NCBI GenBank assembly: GCA_037893245.1
Contig: JBAIAA010000603.1
Span: 1,178,001-1,242,000 of the forward strand
DNA: 64,000 nucleotides
Direction: 5' to 3'
Source: Crossaster papposus
Lineage: Eukaryota > Echinodermata > Asteroidea > Velatida > Solasteridae
The translations under genes were made by a program, and so were the position numbers. Below, piece after piece: positions 35,418 through 45,084 of this stretch. The notes below the pieces were generated by a model, which saw only the letters and a program-made list of their open reading frames with translations, ran no database searches and was not told the DNA's origin. Position 1 is the stretch's first letter. Each line of letters starts with the position of its first letter.

Positions 35418-35437
35418 TTTGGCACTGAAAGAGTTAA

Positions 35438-36545
35438 TGGGACCAAGTGCTACTATTGCTGCTGGATAGTGCGTCATAAAGTGGTGTTTTGGTTTTAAGT
35501 GCCGCTCTCCATCTGGGTGAGAAAGTGAGTGTTGTGTGAAAAGACTGGAGCACCATAGTTGAAGCTCGCTATACGGGAGTTGAGTGTGTTCAAACTGAAT
35601 TGTCCTTCCTGAATTAATTCATGAAGAATTAATTTCAATTCCAGAGGACACACTCCTTCAAGAAGATCGTGCATTATGTCAGGCGCCATGTTATTAGTGA
35701 CATGGAAGTTTACAACTCTGCTAAGAGCACAGCTTGCCTTGATCCCTGTCTCTTGAAGGTTATTCCTTTCCAAGTCTTCCTGGTAGTTAGCTCTTGTGCG
35801 TAGAAGATGTTTGTCTTCTACAGTGGACAATCTTAAGTCATCTCTGTGCATTTTACACCACCTACATGTACATGGGTAGTTCGCTGTAAACCCTTCTGCA
35901 AATCCTAGTAATGAATGTAGACCAAGGTTGTCACCAACAACTTGTGCGATCCCAACCTTAACATTACCCTCAAACTGTGGTGTTGATATAATCATGCCTT
36001 CTCTTGCAAGCGAGTGATGAGGTCATTTATTAAGGGTTCTAATATTGTCCTGTATCCATACAGTTTTCCGTCGTTGGTATTGTACATTGCAACAAGATGT
36101 GTATTGCAAAGTGATGACCTAAACTTTGGGTGTAGATTTGCAATTGTGAAGTATATACCGCCTAATTTGTGGATTCCAGCTTTGGGGCTCAGTGGGTTGG
36201 TGACTTCAAAGTCGTCAACATACAAAATCAGCTTAATAACATTTTGCTGTGACATGAATGCATCTTTCTGTGAGAAGGAACCATCATGGAAGTCTTCCAT
36301 TAGACCATCTCTTCTTGGATTATGTTGCGTCATTTGGCTGAAAGTGTCACCATTTTCTAAAATGACTTTTAGTAGATGTTTCAGAGGCACATATTGGAAT
36401 GACACTGTACGCATCATTTGGATAGTATTTCCTGTTGCAGAGTTCATCCGGGGATAATATCCAATTGCAATGGGAACTTCTTGAGGTTTAACAAATAATT
36501 GATGTACATGGAAGTATTTTTGCGCTGGAAATCTGACATGAGATT
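35438..36545 (-). pseudogene. CACTA/EnSpm-like transposase, N-terminal and catalytic part (split gene)
   Basis: Reverse-strand frames carry YFHVHQLFVKPQEVPIAIGY, VILENGDTF, LILYVDDFEVTNPLS, KLGGIYFTIANLHPKF, VVGDNLGLHSLLGFAEGFTA, NMAPDIMHDLLEGVCPLE and LKPKHHFMTHYP. VDD, GDN and LEG carry candidate acidic catalytic residues. One frameshift lies at about 35993 (QEKA versus GMII) and another near 36510. The frame ends in ALGPI exactly at TTAA 35434-35437, and its continuation is at 32845. The block order recalls Tnp2-type proteins of CACTA elements, but similarity to the plant proteins was judged by eye only. Confidence 0.65.
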
Positions 36546-36563
36546 CTTAAACTGCCTTTGTAC

Positions 36564-37701
36564 TAGACCCGTGAACGTGGCGTGTAAAACGCCACGGGTC
36601 GATGTAGGGACAGAAATAAAAAAAATCTAATTGGGCTGATAATGTTGTTATCAGTGCAGTAGGATGTACCGGTAGCTAATTTAGTTTTTCTGAGCAAAAT
36701 GACGACTCATATCAGTCATTCATATCGGCCAACCGAAGTTGAATTACAGAATTGTTAAGTTTTATTATTCCAGAGATTGAGTAAAAAATTCTCATTGCCA
36801 GCTTCGTTTTTAAAGACGGAATGTTCAATTAATGGAACAGCCAAAACCCGGAAGTTGGACACTTCCAGCCTATAGCGTGCATTGTAATAATTCACGTGAT
36901 ATCAATATGGCCTCGCAAATTGTAATACCTACCCATTGTTGTATGGGCCCATCCTGCATTTGTGGAATAAAAACTCATTGCGTTCGAAAGCGTCGCAATA
37001 TATATTATTCCCCGACTTTTTTACCAAGTTATTTGAGTACTGATCATTCGATTTAAAGCATATTCATTGATATTTCTCAATCCCCTTACTCTCAAATGTC
37101 TTACCCGAAAATCATCGTTTGGGAGTAAATCTTGGTCGATTTCGTTCGTATTTTTGTACTTTTGATGCAGCAATCGGCGATATCCAATATGGCATCTGTA
37201 TCAACGATGCTTTCTCCCATCATGCTTTTGCGCTAACCCCAGAAGAAAGGCGAAACAAAATTTTGCGCGGCAAATTTGGGATGCGCAGTAGGATGCGCAG
37301 TAGCATGATTTCACTGGCTAGTCGATGCATTAAAAACTAAACCACGCTGTGTGATTGTATGTCCATTGCCGCCAACATTTCTTACCATATTACTCTTTAT
37401 TTATACACATTGCTCTTTTACACCAAATGCTCCCAAAATACATACATGTAGCACCTTCCGTTCCCAAGAAATTCCATGAAAAAAAAGGTTGAGTCCGATA
37501 CAAACGTGTTGCCTGTTTGGTTCGCCGCAATTGCCTGAAGACCTTCGCAAGGTGTCCCGAATCCTTCACTTGAAAATGGCGGTAGTGGAGACTATCAGCT
37601 GAGACCGGACTTTTTGCCGCGCACGGTGACCTCGCTGTCAATTGCATAGTTTTTGTAATGCATCGGCTCGTGGCGTTGTATACGCCTCGTTCACGAGTCT
37701 A
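36564..37701. mobile_element. 1.1-kb element with hairpin terminal repeats and a 9-bp flank repeat
   Basis: The ends are TAGACCCGTGAACGTGGCG (left) and the inverse of TAGACTCGTGAACGAGGCG (right), matching over about 40 bases. Each terminus can also fold on itself (GTGGCG/CGCCAC). The flanks CCTTTGTAC (36555-36563) and CCTTCGTAG (37702-37710) agree at 7 of 9 positions, as an old target duplication would. Short frames inside are not recognised. A hAT- or MULE-like non-autonomous element is likely. Confidence 0.6.
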
Positions 37702-37818
37702 CCTTCGTAGATTTTGCATCTTTATACAGCACAAGATATTCAAGTTTTTCGTCAACGTCAGTCGATGACAGACATCTAGTAACGTTACTTAGACTGGTTC
37801 CGTAAAGATTACATGCCA

Positions 37819-38143
37819 CAGACTCACTGACCTCTATACATGGACAGATCATCATTGTTTCATTTTGAAGTCGGCATGCGGAGAAGTGCAACATGGCGGA
37901 CCCACGACGTGACTCTGTGAGCCAATGAAATGTCCAGGTGTTGGTACGATACGTATTACGTAATGTTTATAAATACAAAATGTACAGAATAAATCCGCTG
38001 ACCTCCACACCTGGACATTTCATTGGCTCACAGCAGTGACGTCTCGGGTCCGCCATGTTGCACTTCCAGTTCGCGCCGACTTCAAGTGTTAGCACAGCAG
38101 AATATGGACAATGGTCCGTCCAGGTGTAGAGGTCAGTGCACAG
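37819..38143. repeat. 325-bp imperfect palindrome
   Basis: The left arm (GTGCAACATGGCGGACCC, then GTGAGCCAATGAAATGTCCA) is repeated inverted on the right up to 38143, with outer matches CACTGACCTCTA and TTGAAGTCGGC. The loop is near 37950-38000. CCAATG and ATGGCGGA motifs on both arms could give promoter-like activity, but the structure fits a palindromic MITE. Confidence 0.7.
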
Positions 38144-38302
38144 ACTACATCATGCCATGATCATACATGTCTACGCGTCGGGTTCCAGAGGAAATTTGTT
38201 GTGCTACGAGGAAAGAGTACCTTGATATCGCACGGCAGCGAGCTGGATATACTCACCTGGATGACATCACATGGCTATGGTGTACTATTAAGGTCACTAA
38301 AA

Positions 38303-38940
38303 CGGCGCAGTGTGTCTTGGCTAGCGGCGCGGTGTGTCTTGGCTAGCGGTGCGGTGTGTCTTGGCTAGCGGCGCAGTGTGTCTTGGCTAGCGGCGCAGTG
38401 TGTCTTGGCTAGCGGCGCAGTGTGTCTTGGCTAGCGGCGCGCTGTGTCTTGTCAAGCGGCGCAGTGTGTCTTGGCTAGCGGCGCAGTGTGTATTGGCTAG
38501 CGGCGCAGTGTGTCTTGGCTAGCGGCGCGGTGTGTCTTGGCTAGCGGCGCAGTGTGTCTTGGCTAGCGGCGCGGTGTGTCTTGGCTAGCGGCGCGGTGTG
38601 TCTTGGCTAGCGGCGCGGTGTGTCTTGGCTAGCGGCGCGGTGTGTCTTGTCTAGCGGCGCGGTGTGTCTTGTCTAGCGGCGCGGTGTGTCTTGTCTAGCG
38701 GCGCGGTGTGTCTTGGCTAGCGGCGCGGTGTGTCTTGGCTAGCGGCGCGGTGTGTCTTGGCTAGCGGCGCGGTGTGTCTTGGCTAGCGGCGCGGTGTGTC
38801 TTGGCTAGCGGCGCGGTGTGTCTTGGCTAGCGGCGCGGTGTGTCTTGGCTAGCGGCGCGGTGTGTCGTGTCTAGCGGCGCCGTGTGTCGTGGCTAGCGGC
38901 GCGGTGTGTCGTGGCTAGCGGCGCGGTGTGTCGGTGTGTC
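38303..38940. repeat. 22-bp GC-rich minisatellite, about 29 copies
   Basis: The unit GCGGTGTGTCTTGGCTAGCG is repeated head to tail, with variants GCAGTGTGTCTT and TGTCTTGTCTAG grouped along the array. Variant copies cluster, which indicates stepwise local expansion. Any reading frames through it are artefacts. Confidence 0.95.
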
Positions 38941-38954
38941 GTACCCCAATACCC

Positions 38955-39034
38955 ATAGAATACAGGGCCACTCTATTCCATGTCCGTCCTAAGGTAAATA
39001 AAAACGAGAGTAGTTGAGTGGCCCTGTATTCTAT
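38955..39034. repeat. Inverted repeat next to the minisatellite
   Basis: ATAGAATACAGGGCCACTCT and, about 60 bases on, its inverse GAGTGGCCCTGTATTCTAT form an approximately 19-bp stem. It directly follows the minisatellite and may belong to the same element. Confidence 0.75.
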
Positions 39035-40693
39035 AGTTGTACCGAACCAATACGTCCTCCGACGCGAACTGGTTAATGCTTAAAAACTCTCATTTCAACC
39101 TCTGCCCAGTTCCGTCTCATTTCTCAGAACCCCTCACATTTTATCCCTGATTTTGTTACAAATCACTGTTTGAAAGTCTGCAGATTTGCACAGACTCGAG
39201 TTCATAGACGTATTATTGACCTATTTTTCAACACATTCTTATTCTCCTGAAGTTTCTCTGCGACGCATTCTTAATCTTCGACGCATTCTTCTTCTGCAGA
39301 AGTTTCCCTGCGACGCATTCTTATTCTTCGATGCATTCTTCGACGCATTCTTATTCTTAGACGTATTATTGACCTATTCTTCAACGCATTCTTATTCTCC
39401 GGAATTTTCTTTGAAAATGGATTGCTACATGCATTGAATTTGTCCATGAGATCTCTGTAAGCTTCACTGTCTTGTACCCCTTGAGCTTCTGCAAACTGTT
39501 TAGTTTTGTAACTCAGGAAAGAAACAACATCTTCCACTATATATCACTTGTGTGGGATACTGCAATATCAACAGTGGATTGCGTAACACTACTTGATTAT
39601 TAAAAAGTAGCTTTGACACAAGCATTGCACATTTTGATTCTAATTCAACCTCAGTAAATGTATCCCACAACTGAGCATGCTCTTCAACAACTCCTGGCTG
39701 TTTGTTTTCATCGTCATCACCATCCTCATTCTGCTCATGCTCTTCCTCCTCCTCTTCCTGTACTGCTTGTGGCTCCCGATTATGATAGATGGGATAATCC
39801 ACATCTAGAACAAACATATTCCATTTTGACAGCATGACCAATACAAGGAAAAACTAATAATGTGTACCTTCTCACTTTCCGTGATGAACAACTTCAAATT
39901 TCTCAGGAATTTCATCCTAGGACCAACGAGGGGGATCAGTTCTTTCAACGAATCAACACATGTGTGTAGAAGGAGAAAGCTCTCTTGGTCAACAGCATTT
40001 TCTGCAATAAAAAAATTAATGGAAATTATCGATCCACCACATGACTTGTAATGTCATGATTTGAAACAATAAAAGATATATGTAGCTGCATCTGTCTGTG
40101 GACTCCCTCAATGATCACATTTTCCTCAAGTTCCACCATGCTCATCCCCATCAGCTACCAGAAATCCCAAAGCAAATTTTGCTGTGATCATATCGGAAAC
40201 AGGTCATTTCGTCATTTCGTAGCCTAGCGGGAACCCACCAGCAAATTTAAAGAGATCGTCGTGTTCTAAAGTTAATAAATATATATTTTTTTTTAAACGT
40301 TTTAGTGTTTTCAGGCGTTTTGTGTGGCCAAACTTTTGTTTGAACAAAGTGCCCATCGTCTTTTCGATTTCACAAGAAAATACAGAGAATGCAGATTCGG
40401 TTAAAACGTCCCCCATAGCCTTGTGTGCATTTGTCTGCCGTGTTTATCCCTTGAGAAAAATTGTTGAATCTTGTTTGAATACCGAATTGACTTATTACTT
40501 ATTAGGCCGGTCGGGATACCGGGAGTCGGGACTGAACGTTGAACTCAACTGGGGCAGTCTTGTAAGTTACTTTGACTAGAGTAGGAACCTGAATTTCTAG
40601 TCGAAAAAACGGGTCGCAGTTTTTTTGTGTCAAGGTCGTCGTAATTTCCTTATCATTTCGGCTAGCCTCGGGAATCAACGTCTGGAATACAGG

Positions 40694-40788
40694 TCAACTC
40701 GTACGAGACAAACTCGTACGCAGCACAACTCGTATGCGAGCCAACTCGTACGCAGTCCAACTCGTACGCGGACCAATTTGTATGCTGC
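40694..40788. repeat. Short tandem repeat with CAACTCGTACG
   Basis: Five to six imperfect units of 16-20 bases share CAACTCGTACGCAG. It lies in the intron of the SAM-like relic. Confidence 0.75.
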
Positions 40789-40921
40789 CAAATTTAAAAA
40801 AAACAAAACTTAAAAATACTAAGGCCGCTTACTGAAATTGACTAGCCGTGCCGGCCGCGTTCTTTCTGCAGACTCCTGCAGACTTTTTAAACAAAAGAGC
40901 CCTTAGTTACCCGTCCTAGCA

Positions 40922-40976
40922 TTTGTAGACTAATGTTTTCATTTGATTAAATCAAATGAAAACATTAGTCTACAAA
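40922..40976. repeat. Perfect 55-bp palindrome
   Basis: Two 27-base arms, TTTGTAGACTAATGTTTTCA plus TTTGATT and its exact inverse, are separated by a single A. The fragment TTAGTCTACAA is repeated once more directly after it. There is no loop and no gene; it can extrude as a long cruciform. Confidence 0.95.
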
Positions 40977-41794
40977 TTAGTCTACAATAGCCTAAAATTC
41001 ATCAAAGTAAACACTGACATACCTTAAATTGCATCCACCAATTCTGGCATACCCCATTTCACCAGCAAATCTTCAACAAATTCGTCCATGACGTACGAAC
41101 ATGTAGCGTACACTTCACTTGCAAGTTGATGCAGAAACAAAATGGCGAAATTGCCAGCCGTGCGGATACCACGTGTCACCTCTCGTCCAATCAAATATCA
41201 TAACTGACGTAATTACATGTTGAAAATTTGACCCGGAATTGTGTCAATTTATTTTGACCCTGCAGTTTGGTTAAAATTTTGAACAGGGACTACGAAAAAC
41301 GTCGACATAAGAACTCAGATTTCACTGTGTAAGTTTTTCTTCTACAAAATCTACAAAATCCATCGAAGATTCGAGTTTTTGTGTACTAATAGTCTAGAAC
41401 TTGCTCGCAGAATGTATCGATTTCCGACGACGCAATCGCGATGTGGGGATGACGCTTTGTTGGCAAAACCATGTGACTATAGACATCTAATGACAGTAAG
41501 AGAGAAGACGCTGCCATATGACGTCAATAAATCACGTGACCATTCTTCCCCAATTGCAAAAAGCCCCTGACCCTGAAAATGGTCAATCTTGTTTGACCGG
41601 GAGAGAATGGTCAAAGCCGCTGTGATGTTGGCAGTCATGTGACCATCCCCATCTAATCACAATAACTGTCTGACCCAGAAAAGGGTCATTTTTTTTTTGA
41701 CCCGGAGAAATGGTCATTTTTTGACCCGGGAGTTTTTAGAGTGTTATACACGTCATCATTATAACATGAATCAAAGCTCCTCGGTTTTGACTTT

Positions 41795-42868
41795 GTATCC
41801 ATTCAATCTCCTCTTCATCTGTTATACGACTCCTCTCCAAGATGTTATACAAGGTCATGGCTTCTCTGTCATGATGTATGCAGATGACACCCAGCTGTAC
41901 CTGTCTATTAAACCGACAGAAAGAGAACAGACGTCTGAGAAACTAGATGCTTGTCTTCGGGACATCCGCAACTGGATGGAGAGCAACCACCTTGTACTCA
42001 ATGATAGTAAGATGGAAGTACTGCATTTGTCCTCACGCTTCGGTCCTTCACAAGAACTGGCTTCAATTATTCCAGACACCTTTCCAGTCAAGCCCTCTAC
42101 TTCAGTTCGTAACCTTGGCGCATACTTCGATAGTCACCTCACTATGCGTCGTCATGTGAATGCAGTATGCAGCAAAGCTTCTCTGGCACTCAGGAGGATT
42201 GGAAGCATCCGTCACTATCTAGACAACCACACAACAGAGGTGCTTGTCCATGCCTTCGTGACTTCTGTACTTGACAACTGCAATAGTCTTCTGCTGGGTT
42301 CTCCGGATAAGGACATATTGCCAAGCTCCAACGGGTACAGAATTCAGCTGCACGACTGGTATCGCGGTCCAAGAAGAGGAACAACATAACACCCGTCCTA
42401 AAGAGCCTACACTGGTTACCAGTTCAATCTAGAATTCATTACAAAGTTATGCTCATCATTTTCAAAGGCATCCACGGTCTGTGCCCAGATTTCATCTCCC
42501 AACTTGTTATCCCTTATACGCCATCAAGATCCCTCAGGTCATCCACACAGCAGCTCCTCACCATCGGTTCAGGCAGGACCAAAACCTATGGAGAAAAGAC
42601 ATTTTCAATTGCAGGCCCACGGCTCTGGAACTCTCTTCCACAATCTCTCCGATCCGAAACTGAACTGCAACTTTTCAAGAAACATCTAAAGACCCATTTG
42701 TTTAAATTGGCTTTCCAGTGACTGTTATCAACCAACTGACACACAGCTATTTTTTGTTTTGTTCACCATTTTATTTTGCATTAATATTGACTGTTAAGCG
42801 CATTGAGAGATCCGGTGGATCTGAAATGCGCTATATAAGAACCTGCTATTATTATTATTATATTATAG
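41795..42868 (+). mobile_element. 5'-truncated LINE, second copy
   Basis: The forward frame begins inside the reverse transcriptase (LLFICYTTPLQDVIQ) and shows MMYADDTQLYL (catalytic motif C), VRNLGAYFDSHLTM and SLALRRIGSIRHYL. A frameshift near 42310-42400 precedes FKGIHGLCPDFISQL and RLWNSLPQSLRSE. The 3' end reads GAAATGCGCTATATAAGAAC and a TTA tail. It is related to, but clearly different from, the LINE at 19.4-21.1 kb, and is inactive. Confidence 0.85.
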
Positions 42869-44300
42869 TATACTCCAGGAAGGTTTTCTATTTTGTATTG
42901 TTGCATTATGAAGTGCACCATGAATTAAAATTACACAAATGTTGAAGCCGTTTTGTTTAATTTGTTATACAATGCAAATGCTATACATGTGTACAGTACA
43001 TGTACAGTACATGTACAGTATATCCTGAAACATATCTGAGCACTTGTTTTGTTTATCAACACCGTTTTTCAGCTGTTATCCGTATAACGGTCTTTGACTA
43101 ACAAATTCAAAAGCTGCTGAAGAAGATATTGATAAAGTATCAAAACGTGTGGGCCGTTGGTACTTTGGATGCCTTAGTTCACCATTTTAGCTGGACCGGA
43201 TCAGCAAGATCAGCCACCCTGATGGTCCTTCACATTCCTCAACTTGATATCAAATAAATGGAACAGTTGTATCTTGAATTAAATGCTTTAGTTCATCAAG
43301 ATTAAAGAGGAACGTTAAGTCAATAATGCCCTTGACTCTAAATTACAGAGAAAATTAGTCTGGACATAGACATGTCAACAGAAGGTTGATCATACATGTA
43401 GTATACAAATGAATAAGGCTACAATATGAAGACTATCGTCCCAAAGTCTATATAATGTGAAATTAACGACAAGTGGAGGAATCTTTTAAAAACTCTGACA
43501 ATTCAGGGCAACTTGGATCGTATCTTTAGGTTTGAGGAATTAGATCCCAAGTGGAAATCATACATTTTCAACTTTCGAAAAGGTGTGATGAAATTCATGC
43601 TCATTGCATTTCTAGACACGCCTTTCACATAGGCTAATCTTAGTCGTCAGGTATAAAGGTTGTCAACACAAAGTGTAGTTTTTGTGGCAGGAAAAAGACC
43701 TGATAGTGAATTCCACGGCAAGGCCCACAGCAAGCATGTTGCATATTTTCCTGGGCATGTACTGATAACTTTCCCGGCAACAGGCTCTCTTGTTTTAACA
43801 CACAATCTCCTATGTTTTACGGCTTTGGAGCTGTCACTTAACAACCCACTGGTCATTATTTGCTTAAGTGGTGTGACCACTCCTAGACTTGACCTAAGTC
43901 GGACTTACCATAGAGTTAAGACTACAAATTTGTTTTCGTTAATCCGGCCGAATGCTTTGTTGGCCTTAGATATAGGGCGCCCTCATCTGGTTGTCGTTCC
44001 GCGATCGGCATCAACGTGATGTCATATCATCATGTCAGTGAAGTAAATCCGACTTGACGGATCGGCCAATCAAACCCCCCGCGGTGATATGTAGTTATTC
44101 ATATTTGCATATGCATCACATGATTATGTGCGATGTATGCCAAATAAGTCCGCCAATCGGAGTACGGACTAGCAAGACCGCTAACGGACTATGTAGGAAT
44201 GGTAGGCAGTACTGACACTAGTACACAAGAATGCCTTTTTCAAATTCAATAGCTGCGTCCATACTTTGTTTTTTTAGTTAGAGTACGGAATAGTGCGAAC
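42869..44300. other. Spacer with ACATGTACAG microsatellite
   Basis: Near 42985-43020 TACATGTACAG repeats. Forward and reverse frames at 43.65-44.02 kb overlap on both strands and show no motif. No gene is assigned. Confidence 0.45.
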
Positions 44301-44674
44301 TTAAAGGTAGTATACACCATTTGCAGATATCGAAAATATTTACTACCAAATTATAAAGAAATATCTTACTTATTTGAAAGTAAATAATGATTGTAGGCAT
44401 CCAGCAAAATGATTGCGCTAGATATCCTGTAATTATTGTGAAAAATTGAATTTTATAAAGAAAAAAATTTGCTCTCGCCGTCCGGCGAGAGCGAAAAAAC
44501 ACAAATAACATAAGAATAACGGCTCGACCCCGGTTGAAAACAAACGCTGTTTTTCGTGCTTTTCTCGGCATCCATTATGGTAAAACTTCGGAAAAGTCAG
44601 TTAAACGATATTTACTATGAAATACAACCCCCCAAATCTACAAATTCATGATAATTCAAGCAATTACCAATGGT

Positions 44675-44706
<32 letters not shown>

Positions 44707-45084
44707 TTCTGGTAATGAAACCAAGGATCCTTCAAAAGCGCTCAATGCACTGTAGCTCGTAAGCCAGAAGAAACCCGTAGACAGAGGCTGTGTCAGCCAG
44801 GAACACCGGGGCAAACCCCTTCTCTTAGCGAAGAGTGTTCTGGGTTCTTTTACGTGCATTATACAATTTTATAATGTTATAATGGGAAAGATATATACAC
44901 ACATTATAAATTATATAACACACGGGACCTACAACTTTACGTCCCATCCGAAGGACGAAGCAATAGTGGTTTAATTGCCTTGCTTAAGGACACACGTGTC
45001 CCGGCCGGGATTCGAACTCACGCTCTGTGGAACAGAAAACACACGCTCTTAACCACTCGGCCACGACACTCCACTACCTTTAAC
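44301..45084 (+). mobile_element. TTAA MITE family A, copy 3, split by a SINE
   Basis: Begins TTAAAGGTAGTATACACC and follows the family to CCAATGGTGTA at about 44680. The closing CTACCTTTAA is found only after the SINE, at 45075-45084. The central hairpin (GCTCTCGCC / GGCGAGAGC) differs in sequence from other copies but still pairs. Confidence 0.85.
44681..45074 (-). mobile_element. tRNA-derived SINE inserted in a MITE
   Basis: The reverse strand begins GTCGTGGCCGAGTGGTTAAG (A-box region, Ser/Leu-tRNA-like) and has GAGTTCGAATCCCGG (B box) about 45 bases on. The body contains CGGATGGGACGTAAAG and GTAAAAGAACCCAG, and the tail is a run of AAT repeats at 44681-44706. It differs from the SINE at 11.7-12.1 kb, so at least two SINE families are present. 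Confidence 0.85.

Larger units (their letters stand above)
32850..35433 (-). mobile_element. piggyBac element inserted at TTAA
   Basis: The element is bounded by TTAA at 32846-32849 and 35434-35437. Its 5' terminus on the coding strand, CTCTTTCAGTGCC, is typical of piggyBac ends. The other end (AGGATTACAG) is poorly matched and probably eroded. It carries a transposase pseudogene (33235-35215) and three subterminal palindromes near the 5' end. A palindromic MITE at 32941-33234 interrupts the 3' region. Confidence 0.8.
39270..41089 (-). pseudogene. SAM-like domain gene fragment with a nonsense codon at an exon junction
   Basis: Exon 1 (41023-41089) reads MDEFVEDLLVKWGMPELVDA then I and TAA, with donor AAG|GTATGT. 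Exon 2 (39868-40001) reads ENAVDQESFLLLHTCVDSLK then ELIPLVGPRMKFLRNLKLF. The splice joins in phase, but TAA sits one codon before the junction. The LVDAI...ELIPLVGPRMKF pattern is a SAM-like fold seen in uncharacterised animal proteins. Downstream, an acidic exon starts at 39804 (VDYPIYHNREPQAVQ then Glu/Asp-rich), and the frame changes near 39540 before VEDVVSFLSYKTKQFAEAQG. It is probably inactive. Confidence 0.55.

Noticed and set aside
41560-41740. Cluster of TGACC/GGTCA hormone-receptor half-sites
   Set aside because: The motifs are part of a decayed local repeat (TGACCCGG...ATGGTCA), with no regular spacing.
45000-45074. Possible Ser/Leu tRNA gene on the reverse strand
   Set aside because: Good A and B boxes, but it is fused to a SINE body and tail and inserted within a MITE.
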